From the NCBI GenBank assembly GCA_024509875.1, contig JAMPIV010022921.1, forward strand, positions 492,001 to 556,000: DNA of 64,000 bases, written 5' to 3'. This DNA is from Oreohelix idahoensis. Its lineage: Eukaryota > Mollusca > Gastropoda > Stylommatophora > Oreohelicidae. The position numbers and the translations under genes are program-made. Positions 35,941 to 48,563 of the stretch are shown in pieces. The notes below the pieces were generated by a model, which saw only the letters and a program-made list of their open reading frames with translations, was not told the DNA's origin and did no database searches. Every line of letters starts with the position of its first letter. The stretch's first letter is position 1.

Positions 35941-38252
35941 TTCTCTCTCTCACCTATCCTCTACGACAGCTTTTAAGGCGTCAGACAGTCTAAACACAGA
36001 TACATATATTACATATATTTCTATCTACTCACGGGCACGCACATACACGTGACGACAGTTAAACACACAGACGTGGGAAATCTATAACAATGAATATATA
36101 TATACGAGAACGAGCTGACCAACGCACTGATTTAGTTCAAGAGAGATTTTAATTATCATCTAAAAATCTTCTCACAACACCAAAAAAAAATACCTCAAGG
36201 AAAACATATACAAATAGTCATAAAATTCAAGAAAATGCTACAAGGATGATAGCCCTGTTATGATCTTAACTCTAGGTTTAGCCCACAGCCCAGTTAGGAT
36301 GACAGATGATGGCCCCAAAAGTTATAGATGCATATGGTTAGGGTCTAATATTTTCCCTTTTCTTGAAGGTAAGAACTGACTTATGACAGCAGTATCTATT
36401 CTAAAGGAACAATTAACTTAAGCAGCAAGTCTTTCATAAGGAAAACTTACAAAGTGAGTGCATTAAACAACGAACATCCTTCCGTCACTTTCACTCGGGT
36501 CTTTCATCAGGGTACCCTGGCTTTCATGCTTACCTAAAAAACTTGATGTTGATCACCGTCTGGCGCAACCTTAGGACACTTCTCTACAGTGAATCTGGAT
36601 TCTTTGGATAAAGCGAATCCCAGCTCTGTAAATACAGGTTTCTTCCACTGTCTTCGGGGAGCGTTTACTTCACCAGTTAAATTTTAGATTTACTGTTAAT
36701 GTCACTTGAATCAGGTTTGATAAGCAAGTTTAAACGGGCACACAGAGTTCAGAAACACGAGGATTCCCTTAATTTGGAAAAGATGACCAGTGGACAACTG
36801 CTCTCAACAGATAGTCTTGGTTCACTATCCACTCTTTCAATAGTGTCGGAAATGTTAATGGTATTTCTTGAAATTTATTCTCGCCGCCAGGCAGCATGTA
36901 TATTTCAAATTGAGAAGAAATATGAACTGGCTCAGAAGCCCAGTATAAACATTAGTCTTTAGCAACCGTTAGTGGGATTGGTATTACTGTTTATCTCTGA
37001 TGGCACATGCACTGTCAGCCCAGTGTTACTTGAAAAAACCCCACGTGGTTAAAGATAGGAAATGTCTATGCTTCTCACAAGTATGTCTCTTTACTAAACG
37101 CCGGCAAGTTGGGTTTACCCCAGTATTCGCTGAATGAAGAAAACAACATATAATATAATATACAGAATATGTACTCGTTATAACTTACATTTTAAACGGC
37201 AAGCCTACAGCTTGACTTATATTTAAAGCTTCCCGTGAAATAAGTTATATAAAAAAATTCCTCATCATGAATTAGGAATATCTGCGTATTTCCGTCACCA
37301 CTCATGATGCATCTAGCATTTATAAGTTTGTTAAGCTAGAAATATAATTTATTCTGCTTTCCACTGTATGCGTCACTAGAAAATAATACAGACTTATAAA
37401 TTAATCGCTCTGCACCGAATCTAACTAGGGAAATAAATAAACGATTAACCACTTTAAACATTTCGCAAAATACTAGATATACTAGATATAATATTTTACC
37501 TCAAACAGAACTACGTATCACAACGAAACTAAGAGACATCACTTATAAGTTTAAGTGTTCTGGAACGAAGTGACCACGTCTACTGTAAAATGGAGAATGA
37601 GTGAAGTTAGTTTCAAACTCGGACCAATATCTTAAAATTAGACAAAAGCCCCAACTTATTTCGCAAACGAAATAATCTCCCCTTGTACGTGTAAAACACC
37701 TTACGTCAACTAGAAGACACCCATGAATTGACACTTCTACTACTTCACGCCTCACTCTGATCAGCATGCCGTAACTGCCATCAGTGACCGAGAGTGCGCG
37801 TGTCAGTTGCAAATCTCAGACAACCATCTGCAGTGCATGGGCGATTTCCACACTCCGCCGGAGCTATTCTGACGAAAGCTCTCATAATTGCTGCAAAATG
37901 TAGACAATCTGTCTGCCGGCCATGTCTGGCGGAGTGAATTTTCACGCTACAGGCCCAGAAACTAAGCCGAAGAAACACCGTCCCAGGGGAAAACTGTAGA
38001 CAGCTGTCTGCTGGGACGTGTTCTAACACTAATGTCAGTCCGCCCAGGGACTTCACGTCTTATGCAATAATTGCGTTACTAGTATTAGAAACGAAACAGG
38101 TAAACGTTAGGAATGAGGATGAAAATATATTTCGCAAACGAATGGATGCAAAAAATACAGGAAAAAGGTAAACTGCGATAATAAGATTAGAGAATATGGG
38201 TGAAGGAAAAAGAAGAGGATATAGGCAATTTATGATCCAAACTCCTGTGACA
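35941..38252 (-). repeat. G4 LTR A (start truncated)
   Basis: Ends CTCCTGTGACA on the plus strand, next to the polypurine tract. It aligns with LTR B and LTR C from TTCTCTCTCT onwards; about 165 bp at the outer end are missing. It holds the intact target site of G3 (GTGAC once, at 37570-37574), a natural empty-site control. Open frames of 87 and 91 codons occur in the same place in LTR copies but resemble nothing known. Confidence 0.9.
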
Positions 38253-38276
38253 GAACGTCCCCCCTTTAAGATATGA
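38253..38276 (-). promoter_or_regulatory. G4 polypurine tract (unit a)
   Basis: On the minus strand CTTAAAGGGGGGACGTTC abuts the LTR. The same tract is at 55887 in unit b. Confidence 0.8.
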
Positions 38277-38379
38277 AAGCACTCCATGTCTACGTTATGG
38301 GAATAAATTTCCTATATCAGTAGCTTCAGGGTGTGTGTCTTCTCCCCTCTCATCTTCCCCCTCCATCTCTCTCCAATTC

Positions 38380-39468
38380 CTACTCAAGTCTACTCCCCAA
38401 AGTTTCCTTCCTCTGGAATGTCTCCCATGCGCGCTTGAAAGACCGTCGCCGCTTCTGACATTTTTGAAAGATTTCGTGTGATTGCAGTGGAATATCCCTG
38501 CCACTATCGTCATCTTCTTCAGTTTTGGCGATCGTCAGGAGATGGTCGGAGGCTGGCACTGGTCTTTCCAAGTATCTCTTTAAGAGATTTAAATGGAAAA
38601 CCTTCTCCTTTCCTTGAATAGAGATCTGGTAGTTAGCCTTAGAAATCTTTTTCAGGACGGTAAACGGCCTTTGCCATCCGATCTTCAGTTGGTTGTTTCC
38701 GGTAGGGAGTAACACCAAAACTTTCTCTCCTGCTCGTAGTTCTCTCTCTTTCGCGACTTTCCTGTATCGGTTAGCGTGCTTTGTGCGTGCTCGCTTAAAG
38801 TTAGTCGTTGCTAGGTCCCATCCTAGTTTCAACCTTTCCTTTAAAACCGACACATATTTACTTGCTGAGACAACTGTCTCATCCGCCTTCTCGTCTGTCA
38901 GAGACTGAAGTAAGGCTTCAAGTGGCCCCTTAATAGGTCTGCCGAATAAAAGCGTAGCTGGCGGAAATCCTGTGGAAGTATGAGGAGATTCTCTGTAGCC
39001 AAATAATGCTGCAGGAATACAAAGATCCCAATCTTCAGGTTTCACTTGTGCCAGTTTACTTAGCATCATGTTGAGGTTTCCATTAGCACGTTCCACGAGC
39101 CCATTTCCGGCCGGAGTATATGGCTTAGTGTGGATGTGTTGGGTCCTCAAGATCTTAACGATCTCATCCATCAACAGGTTTCGGTATGGAGATCCGTTAT
39201 CCGTCAACACTTGCTGAGGGAATCCCAACCGAGTGAAAATCTGCACGAGGGCTTCTGCGACATGCTTGGCATCTGCGCATGTTAGCGGGATAGCTTCTGC
39301 CCATAAAGTGCATGTATCGACTAAGGTCAGGATGAACCTGTTCCTTCTTTTAGTCCTTTCGAAAGGCCCTAAAATGTCGATCACAACCCGTTCGAATGGT
39401 GTTCCCACTATTGGCATTTCACCCATGTGGACTGGGGTGTCCGTTGCTTGGGTGGTACACGTTGGCAC
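38380..39468 (-). pseudogene. G4a integrase core and C-terminus, ends without RT
   Basis: The integrase DDE core shows Asp31 (VVIDILGPF), Asp90 (LTDNGSPYR) and Glu126 (GLVERANGN), with the normal 35 residues between the last two. Next comes the C-terminal GPY/F module; here the Gly is replaced (GWQRPF), while unit b keeps GWQGPF. After KVFHLNLLKRYLERP about 60 more residues follow, ending in a basic QKCQKRRRSFKRAW tail and a stop 128 bp before the LTR. In G1-G3 this position leads into RT. The frame starts inside integrase because of a frameshift near 39455 shared with unit b; the zinc domain is in the upstream frame. Confidence 0.93.
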
Positions 39469-40630
39469 TGGGCACAGGATTTGACGTACCTGATAATATC
39501 AGTATTTACTCCTGGCCACCAATAATGAGTGGTTATACGTTGGTTTGTGGCGTTCTGTCCCATATGTCCGCTGAAAGGAAGAGAGTGCCCCATTTCTAGG
39601 ATTTGGCTTCTGTACTGTTTCGGTACTAGGAGCTGGTTGTAACCTTGGTCAGGCTTGCCCGTTCTGCGATAAAGTACGCCATCCTTAGAAAAAATGTCCC
39701 CGTGCTGTGTGGGTTCCTTAGCCATGGGCAGTTTCCTAAAGCAGGGTGCCAAAGTAGGGTCCTTGTATTGCGCTTCTTTAAGTTCCATAGGTAACAAATT
39801 AGGCGCAGGCTCCCGTTCCTTCTTGGTTTGCCCTCTTGTAGTTACTGCTGCCACAATCGGCTCTTCCGGTTTCCCAATACACACGTATCTCCCGCCAAGT
39901 ATGACTGGGTAGATGGGGTCATCCATAACAGCCGCTTTGATCACACCTCTGACAAAGTCAGAGTGTATCTCCACCAATGCGATGGGAAGCGCTGTAGGTG
40001 CATCACTCTTAGAAACTCCACAAAGTTTGACGGTCTCTCCTGTCTCTTGACCGGGTTTAACCAGGTTTCTGGCAACAATGCAATCATAAGAAAGCCCCGT
40101 GTCAAATAAACAAAGACTTTGAGAACCGTTCAATATAACAGTACCTCGCGTTGAGGGTCTATCCCCAACAGGTTGGGAATCACTGTCAATAATTCCGCCT
40201 TGCGAGACTGTCAATAAGCATCCGATGCGTTTAGGCTCGGTGTGCTCGCTCTGATCATTAGTCCCGTGCTCAGGGGTTTTCCCTTTGCCACCTTGTCCTT
40301 TCTGGCTGCGCTGCCATGTAGGGCGGTCGGGTTGATCAGACTGTTTGGGGTGGTTGGGATACTTGTTCTTGTAGAACTTGGATTTTTCAGGAGGGGGGTT
40401 TTGAGGTCCAGTTTCTCTGTGATTATTCTGATTAGAAGCCTGGGAAGATTGCTCTAGATTATTTTTTCGAAAATGCTCCTCTGTCGGTTTCCGTTTTGTG
40501 GCCGGTAGTTCAGCCAGCGCATTTTGATAACGCTCAGACTTCTCTAAGATGTCTTCAAGTTTTTCTGCCTCCTGCTCAGCTAGAAATCTCCGGGTATCTG
40601 CAAAGTGTTCTTTATTTGTTCTGTTAGAAA
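39408..40630 (-). pseudogene. G4a gag end, protease and integrase zinc domain
   Basis: The frame carries the end of gag (a hydrophilic Pro/Asn/Lys/Gln-rich tail without a CCHC knuckle), then a retropepsin with LCLFDTGLSYDC (DTG active site) and a VILGGRYV block, and next the HHCC zinc domain of integrase (HSLPFSGHMGQNATNQ, HYWWPGVNTD, CAQCQ). It is joined to the upstream gag frame by a +1 A (eight A at 40628-40635, where unit b has seven), and leaves the integrase core frame near 39455. The protease and zinc domain themselves look intact. Confidence 0.88.
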
Positions 40631-41466
40631 AAAAATTCCTCCAGACCTTCATAGGTAGAGGGGAGCTGTGAAAGCTCAAGGCACTTTGTTAGGTATCCCT
40701 TCAAACGAGACGAGAACTGTTGAAAAGTTTCAGAGCTCTCCTTCCTGCTGTTGCGAAACAGTTGCAGAAATTTGCGAGCATTCATTTCAAAGCGCTCCAG
40801 TAACGCTTTCTTCAACACATCATAGTTGTCTTGTTGGCTGCTTTCCAGTTTGGCGTAAACATCATACGCACTGCTTTTCAAAGCCTGGGAAAGCTTCATG
40901 TTCCAACGCGACCTTTCTAAACCGTACAGAGTTGCAATTTTCTCAAATTTTTCTAGATACGTGTCAATCTTCTCATTAGGACAAGGGAAAGACTCAAGAG
41001 TGAAAGACATAGCGTTGAGTTGAAAAGATTGAGTGTTAGAAGGATCAGTTAAGGAAGAATGAGGAGAAGACTCTCCATTGCTGGAGGTAGAGGCAGCACC
41101 ACGACTTTGGAACTCTAGAGTTTTAAGAGCCAACTCATGCTGTCTCTCCTTCTCTCTTTCCTCTCTCTCCTCCCTCTCCTTCTCATGCTGTCTCTCCTCC
41201 CTCTCCTTCTCATGCTGTCTCTCCTTCTCTTTTTCTCTCTCCCTGCGGATTTCCATTTCTTCCTCAATCTTCTTCTGCTGTAATAGCCGATCTTCCGCTT
41301 CTTTCCTCCTAGCTTCTTCTTTTTCCTCTTTGGCTTCAGCTACTTTCCTCTCCGCATCATATCTCTCAAGTTCGTCTCTGACAAACGCTTTCGCTTCCTC
41401 TCCTTCCAGTCCCTCCTCTCTCGCTTCGTCCCTGAGGAGTTGTCGAAGCTTTGCCCTCTCGGCCAT
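40624..41466 (-). pseudogene. G4a gag with coiled coil and SCAN-like capsid
   Basis: ATG at 41466 (MAERAKLRQLLRDEAR). A very long Glu/Arg/Lys coiled coil with repeated EKERQHEKERE units follows, then the capsid: FPCPNEKIDTYLEKFEKIA, LYGLERSRWNMKLSQALK, and the SCAN-like LSQLPSTYEGLEEFF. It runs out of frame at an A8 tract near 40630; in unit b the A7 tract keeps it open. Gag would build particles. This is the only unit of the array with its gag ATG intact. Confidence 0.87.
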
Positions 41467-42115
41467 ATTATGTCAGTGACGGAGACTAGTGGAGAGAGAA
41501 AATAGGAAAAGGATACACTGGTTCCTACCACTTACGAGAAAATACCAAATAAAAGATGATATGCTTAAACCTGGGATACCTCCTCCAAAATAAAATCTAA
41601 CTATCGCTGCTATTAATCGGCAATAAAGCACCTAATGCAAACACGATTACGCCAACTAAATGGTAGTTAAGATTACTTCTGAAAAATAAGTTGCTACAGT
41701 GGAAACAAAATAATTATTGCAAAAATTAAAGAGAAAAATAATCCCTAAATTTTAAAATCCACTATAAGTTCGCCCCTGAAGTCAGATCGGGTAAGGGAGG
41801 CAATTAATCTGGACGAAAGAGTACGAAACGCACTCCTTAGCGTAGTTCAAACACCGTTCTGCCTCAGTACCCAGTGAATGTTATACACTCACCACTTTAC
41901 CAGCGTTTAGTATTACAAATCAACAATTAACATATATTCCGACAAAATCCACCTGTAACTCAAATGTATATTATTCAAATGCTGTGGAAAAAAACTTATC
42001 AGTTTGTGTGGTCAGCACGCCCGTAAACAGATCGTTAGTCTAGGGGATAAATTATTATAAAAATAAACTCACGAGACAATCACACTCTTACTCTATTACA
42101 GAATAAAGAATCTTA
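41467..42115 (-). other. G4a leader
   Basis: Non-coding leader between the primer-site repeats and the gag start. AT-rich; no motif recognised. Confidence 0.75.
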
Positions 42116-42256
42116 GGTTCAAAATCCCGATAGACGAGTCCACATTTGTCGTACTCGTCTTCCTATTCTAGGTTCAAAAATCCTTCGGACGAGACCACAT
42201 TTGTCGTACTCGTCTTCCTATTCTAAGTTCAAAAATCCTTCGGACGAGACCACATT
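42116..42256 (-). repeat. G4a tandem primer-binding-site units
   Basis: Three units of about 55 bp (the last partial), each with a tRNA-3'-end-like string, sit next to the LTR. On the minus strand each reads TGG(A/T)CTCGTC...GGAT followed by TTTGAAC, resembling the primer site for tRNA-Pro with small changes. In two units the primer-like string is preceded by TACGACA plus AATG, a copy of the LTR end. The unit next to LTR B lacks the CA terminus. Confidence 0.75.
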
Positions 42257-44057
42257 TAACGTAGATTTTTTGATAGGAGAATTAAGACTTGGGTTGGTCC
42301 TTTCTGAATAGGTTAGAATAGGTGATAGACACAGTGAGAGTTAGTAAAAAGAAAATAGAATTTCCACAAGTGAGATGATAGACTGTGATATAGAGGCTGT
42401 CTCTGAAAAATCGAGGAAATCTTCTCTCTTTCACCTATCCTCTACGACAGTTTTTAAGGCGTCAGACAGTCTAAACACAGATACATATATTACATATATT
42501 TCTATCTACTCACGGGCACGCACATACACGTGACGACAGTTAAACACACAGACGTGGGAAATCTATAACAATGAATATATATATACTAGAACGAGCTGAC
42601 CAACGCACTGATTTAGTTCAAGAGAGATTTTAATTATCATCTAAAAATCTTCTCACAACACCAAAAAAAAATACCTCAAGGAAAACATATACAAATAGTC
42701 ATAAAATTCAAGAACATGCTACAAGGATGATAGCCCCGTTATGATCTTAACTCTAGATTTAGCCCACAGCCCCGTTAGGATGACAGATGATGGCCCCAAA
42801 AGTTATAGATGCATATGGTTAGGGTCTAATATTTTCCCTTTTCTTGAAGGTAAGAACTGACTTATGACAGCAGTATCTATTCTAAAGGAACAATTAACTT
42901 AAGCAGCAAGTCTTTCATAAGGAAAAATTACAAAGTGAGTGCATTAAACAACGAACATTCTTCCGTCACGTTCACTCGGTATTTTCATCAGGGTACCCTG
43001 GCTTTCATGCTTACCTAAAAAAACTTGATGTTGATCACCGTCTGGCGCAACCTTACGACACTTCTCTACAGTGAATCTGGATTCTTTGGATAAAGCGAAT
43101 CCTAGCTCTGCAAATACAGGTTTCTTCCACTGTCTTCGGGGAGCGTTTACTTCACCAGTCAAATTTTAGATTTACTGTTAATGTCACTTGAATCAGGTTT
43201 GATAAGCAAGTTTAAACGGGCACACAGAGTTCAGAAACACGAGGATTCCCTTAATTTGGAAAAGATGACCAGTGGACAACTGCTCTCAACAGATAGTCTT
43301 GGTTCACTATCCACTCTTTCAATAGTGTCGGAAATGTTAATGGTATTTCTTGAAATTTATTCTCGCCGCCAGGCAGCATGTATATTTCAATTTGAGAAGA
43401 AATATGAACTGGCTCAGAAGCCCAGTATAAACATTAGTCTTTAGCAACCGTTAGTGGGATTGGTATTACTGTTTATCTCTGATGGCACATGCACTGTCAG
43501 CCCAGTGTTACTTGAAAAAACCCCACGTGGTTAAAGATAGGAAATGTCTATGCTTCTTACAAGTATGTCTCTTTACTAAACGCCGGCAAGTTGGGTTTAC
43601 CCCAGTATTCGCTGAATGAAGAAAACAACATATAATATAATATACAGAATATGTACTCGTTATAACTTACATTTTAAACGGCAAGCCTACAGCTTGACTT
43701 ATATTTAAAGCTTCCCGTGAAATAAGTTATATTAAAAAAATCCCTCATCATGAATTAGGAATATCTGCGTATTTCCGTCACCACTCATGATGCATTGAGC
43801 ATTTATAAGTTTGTTAAGCTAGAAATATAATTTATTCTGCTTTCTACTGTATGCGTCACTAGAAAATAATACAGACTTATAAATTAATCGCTCTGCACCG
43901 AATCTAACTAGGGAAATAAATAAACGATTAACCACTTTAAACATTTCGCAAAATACTAGATATACTAGATATAATATTTTACCTCAAACAGAACTACGTA
44001 TCACAACGAAACTAAGAGACATCACTTATAAGTTTAAGTGTTCTAGAACGAAGTGAC
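42257..44057 (-). repeat. G4 LTR B, first part (before the G3 insertion)
   Basis: Begins TAACGTAGATTTTTTGATAG, where the related LTR at 62760 has TGTCGTAGATTTTCGATAGG. So the outer dinucleotide is mutated from TG, in this copy and in LTR C alike. It ends at GTGAC (44053-44057), the first copy of the G3 TSD. The remainder is 55203-55886. Confidence 0.92.
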
Positions 44058-46474
44058 TGTGGTAAAGTGGGATGTTATAAATATTATAGGGACTTAGTGT
44101 ACTGACTGAGATCAGCTGTGAAGGTATCTGTATCTAATAAGTGTGGTGTATTACAGATGACCTTACTTGCTACCACATTTATACCTTAGTCAGAATTATT
44201 CTGGAATATTGTGATGACTACGTTAAATGTCTAGGGTTATGAAAATGATGAAGTGTAAGTCACAACAACAACAGACAGATAAACAATTTATTTTATTCCA
44301 CAACACTTTACGACACTGTGACACTCACACACATATAACACTCTATAAGACTATCTTAACTGAGTCAAGTGTAAAGTTTCAAATATATGTATGTATTAAT
44401 TTCTATCAATAATAGATATCCTGATTCAACTACACAGTGAACCAGGAATCACAATCATATGTAATCACAATTCATATGTACATAATTTATAAATATGAAC
44501 CTTGTAGTGACATATTTTATTAGTATTATCCTATGTGTGTCAGTTGTGTAGTAGTACTATGAGGTAATACTGGTTTTGTTTTTCAAGCTATGGTGTTATT
44601 TGTCATCATGACTTCAAGTGTTTGTTTATCTTGGAAATAGTATGGGGAAAAGTTCACAGTTCCTATCAATTTAAACAATGTATTGTCCCTCTGTTTTACT
44701 ATAATGTCAATTTTAGAGGGGGACACATAATGTTGAGCTCCTCTGGCCACAGAAGCTTATCTTTCGTGATATCGGCAGGAAAAGACTCCTCTGCTCGATT
44801 GCTCCCCTGTGTTCTGGAGACACCTCACTGGTCGCTATCTGGACCCAGGAGTATGCTGTGAGCCTCTAGATTCAGCAAAGCTCAGACCAGGTGCTGCTCA
44901 ATAACTTTAGGACCACGGTCCCTGAAACAAGAAGGTTGTACCTCCTATTTCAGAACTAATCTATAATCTATTTCCAGACTGAACACAATACATAACAAAC
45001 ACTGAGTTCAGAGCGGTAGGCCAACTGCCAGCTTCATCTAAAACAATTTACACCAGTATACTCCTCCCTAATGGTTACTACGCCTCTGCAATTCCAGCAT
45101 TAGTTCTTTCTAGTCAATAAGATAGGTGTCAGTGTACTGTTTGGCAATTCCATGCAGTTTTACTTTTCTCCGACACCTTCTGTTCAGGTTGGAGCACTAT
45201 ATAGGCTTTGCCTCATGTTCGCTACTGAACCACACACATATACAGACATAAATTATCAATTTACATTCAATTTTCATTAAAAAGATATTGAATATATCAA
45301 GCTTACCACAATTCATGGAAATAATACACAGATACGTTGACTGGCGATGAATAATGGCACAAATTCCGATCTGCCTCTGTCCCAGGCTTTTATTTAGAAA
45401 AATATGCACTGGCTCTCAACGCACTGTTTCTTTAGTAAGTTTATTTGAAAAATGTGGCACTGAACTGACGCTCCTAATTGCCTATATTGGCGGGTCTAAC
45501 CAATCGAGCCATGTTTACACAAGCGTTTGAAAAAAAGTACCCTTCCTTCCGTCTCCCCTAACAACAAAAAATAGTATTTGCAGACCGACTAATCGTGTTT
45601 AGCCTTACATTTACTTCTATCCAATCAAATAGGATTTTACATGGTGGCCCATTTCCCGTAAAATAGTGGTTCCAAAACATGCCACTGTGCGATTATTATT
45701 TGGTGTTGTCTGACACCCTCACTATTTACTTTTGGCTATAATTTGTTAATTCCTAGACTATTTGCGTAACGTTTAACATATTCTTTGTCAGCAAGTCCTA
45801 AGGAACCCAATTATATAAATTTAAGGGAGCTAGGTGGCTGCGTTCAAAATATGCCTTTTCTTCTACCTCCTGTTCACTTCGATACGATGTGGTGTCTGGG
45901 TACTGTCAGGCTTTCAAACGTAAACCAGTATAATGTCAGGTTTCCAATAAGCATTTTTCAGGTTTTTAAACCTAACTCTCGTATGGGTAGTGTTTTTTAT
46001 CACGGTCTATTTGAAAAAAAGTTAGTGCTTGTGGCCTTACACGCGTGATGGCATTAATTTTGTATCGCGAGACGCGTGTTAGTGTTGCATGCGTTCCTGC
46101 TTTCAGCCCTCCCTCTCTTTCTATCCTAAGTCCATCTGTCCTTTCGTTTATGGTAACGTAGTGTAATTAATGCTAGTATTAATTTAGGTCATTAATCAGC
46201 TTGCGTATCTCAAGGTTTTTCTTAGAAATGCAGTACACGTTTTATTGTAGAAAGCGTGTAGTGATGCAGTAGGCTTTACTATCAACGTGAAAGCGTGAGA
46301 ATATGCAGACGAAGCATAAAAAAGGGATTGTTCAACTAGCATGACGTTCTATTACACACAGTCATTTGGACAGCACTGTCTTTAACCATTTCTCTTTCCT
46401 TTTATTGAAGTTATTTGTTAGGCTTTACATTTACCTTTTAATTTATATATGTGTATTTAGAATGTCTCACGACA
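44058..46474 (-). repeat. G3 LTR a (2417 bp)
   Basis: Starts TGTGGTAAAGTGGGATG and ends TGTCTCACGACA on the plus strand. It matches LTR b with scattered substitutions and small indels, and is more different from LTR b than LTR b is from partial LTR c near their ends. Confidence 0.94.
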
Positions 46475-46493
46475 AATTCTCCCCTCTTAAAAC
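46475..46493 (-). promoter_or_regulatory. G3 polypurine tract
   Basis: On the minus strand GTTTTAAGAGGGGAGAATT abuts LTR a. The same tract recurs at 53049. Confidence 0.8.
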
Positions 46494-46544
46494 AGACGTT
46501 ATATGTCAGTCTATAATTCTATATACACATAGAGAAATTTATTA

Positions 46545-48480
46545 TTATTTCTGGGGCTTACGGTGATTCTCATCACACGGATGGCGGCTTAAAAAATCCG
46601 CTCCCAGATTTGTTTTTCCAGATATATACTCTATGCTAAACTCAAATGGCTGCATAAGTAATGACCAACGGAGTAAACTAGAATTTTCATGTCCAGCCTG
46701 CGCTAGAAACGACAAGGGTTTGTGATCCGTTTGCAACTTAAATGCCTTCCCATACAGATAAATATTGAATTTCTTTATCGCCCATATTACTGCAAGACAT
46801 TCTTTTTCGCTAGTTGAGTAGTTGGTTTCAGCTTTATTCAACTTTCTGCTAGCATATGCCACTGGGCTTAATTCCCCATCCAATGCATCTGATTTCTGTA
46901 GCAGAGTCGCACCTAACCCAATATTACTGGCATCCGTCCTTACAATGAATTCTTGACTTAAGTCAGGTAATTTCAAAATAGGTTTGCTTGTGAGCTTTTC
47001 CTTCAATTCCTGGTAAGCCAATTCACATTGTGGTGTCCATGTAATTCGATCTGGATTTCCTTTACGTGTCAAATCAGTTAACGGTGCACATATGGAATTA
47101 AAGTTTTTGATATACTTTTGGTAGAAACCACATAATGAGACAAAGGATCTCACGTCTTTCTTGGTTTGTGGTCTCGGGGCTTTCTTTAGTTTCTCTAAAT
47201 TCTTGGGGTCAGGGGTCATGTTTCCCTGATAAACTGTGTGTCCCAAGAATTCTAATTCTTTACATCCAACGCAACATTTGGTTGGTCGGGCTGTTAAATT
47301 CGCTTCTCTAAGTCGATTAAACAGCATGTTCAGAGAGTCAATGTGTTCCTCAAATGTTTCTGTTGCTATAAGGATATCATCCATGAAATTTGTGATACAT
47401 GGATTATTCAGAGGGTCCAATAATTTTCTCATCATTCTAGAGAAGACACTAGGCGCATTCTTCAATCCAAATGGCAATCTATTAAACTCATAGTGTCCCT
47501 CTGAGGTACTAAAAGCTAGGTATGGTCTAACCTCAGGCTTTACTGGAATCTGATAGTATCCTTTACTCAGATCCACTTTTGAGAAATATTTAGCTTTATT
47601 TAGCCTGGCAAACAACTGATTTGTATCCGGCAATGGATCCACCTGTCCTTCTGTAATAGCATTCAGTCTCCTGTAATCTATACAGAGTCTATGTTCTCCA
47701 GAGGGTTTCCTTAAGAGTACAACACTGGAACTATACGAAGATTCACTGTGTGAAATAATTCCTTCCTTCAACAAATAGTCTATCTCTTCCTTCAAAGCTT
47801 TCTCCTTAGCAAAAGGAATCGAATAGGGTTTCATACAGACAGGTGTGGGGTCTATCAGTTTCATATCATATTCCAATAAGTTTGTATGCCCCGGTCGGTC
47901 TGTTAACACCTCTGTATGATTATCTAGAACCTGTTGCACTCTCTCTTTCTGATTTTTCGTTAAATGTGTACTGATTTTCACCTGTGCCGCTGTCTCACAG
48001 GGGTGTAATGGATATTCAAATGATGAAAGTGGTTCCTTTTTCATCTCCATGGCAATGGACAAGGTCAACAAGTGTGTCTCTTCCTGATTTTCTCTTTCCA
48101 AATATTTCTTCAGGAGATTCACATGATAGATTTTTTCTTTCCCCTTCTTATCTATCTTATAATTGGTTCTAGACACCTTCTCTAGAACTGTATATGGACC
48201 TTGCCATCCAATTTGTAACTTATTCTGACTACCGGGGAGAAGAAGCAGTACCTTCTCTCCCACAGCCAAATCTCTGTCTTTAGCTTTCCTGTTATAATAG
48301 GCAGCATGTTTCTTCCTGGCTTGTTTCAAATTTTCATTGGCAAGTTTCCAGCCAGTTTTTAAACGAGTGGTCAGCTCATTCACATATTGGTATGAGGATG
48401 TAATATTTTCCTCTGCCTTTTCATCAGTCCACGTTCTTAACAGCGTTACATATGGACCTTTAATTTTGTGGACCTATTTG
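46545..48480 (-). CDS. G3 integrase C-terminal remnant, RT and RNase H
   Basis: About 640 residues without a stop. The frame enters at the integrase C-terminal region (a GPYVTLLRTW block at about 48440-48475; the core is absent) and keeps the GPY/F module (GWQGPYTV). Reverse transcriptase follows: LRKPSGEHRLCIDYRRLN, VDLSKGYYQIP, FGLKNAPSVF and catalytic FMDD (near 47373-47384). Then RNase H with Asp (RTDASNIG), Glu (SEKECL), Asp (QTDHKPL) and Asp (LGADFLSR). All catalytic residues are present. No true start codon is evident, so it would have to be made from a polyprotein or by frameshift. RT downstream of integrase remains the Gmr1 order. Confidence 0.93.
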
Positions 48481-48563
48481 TCCATGCACCGGTATGGTCT
48501 CTTCCACTCGAAGCGCTATAGTGATGATTTTTCTTCCCAGAATTATCATGCACAAAACGACCG
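48481..48563 (-). other. G3 deletion junction region
   Basis: Short stretch between the gag frame and the integrase remnant, with stops in the relevant frames. The integrase catalytic core expected here (about 200 residues) is missing. Confidence 0.6.

Noticed and set aside
41078..41479. Ser/Leu/Phe-rich plus-strand open frame (also 58690-59091)
   Set aside because: Antisense shadow of the Glu/Arg/Lys coiled coil of G4 gag.
42116..42256. Regular repeats as a CRISPR-like array
   Set aside because: Eukaryotic context; the units contain tRNA-primer strings and LTR ends, with no unique spacers.
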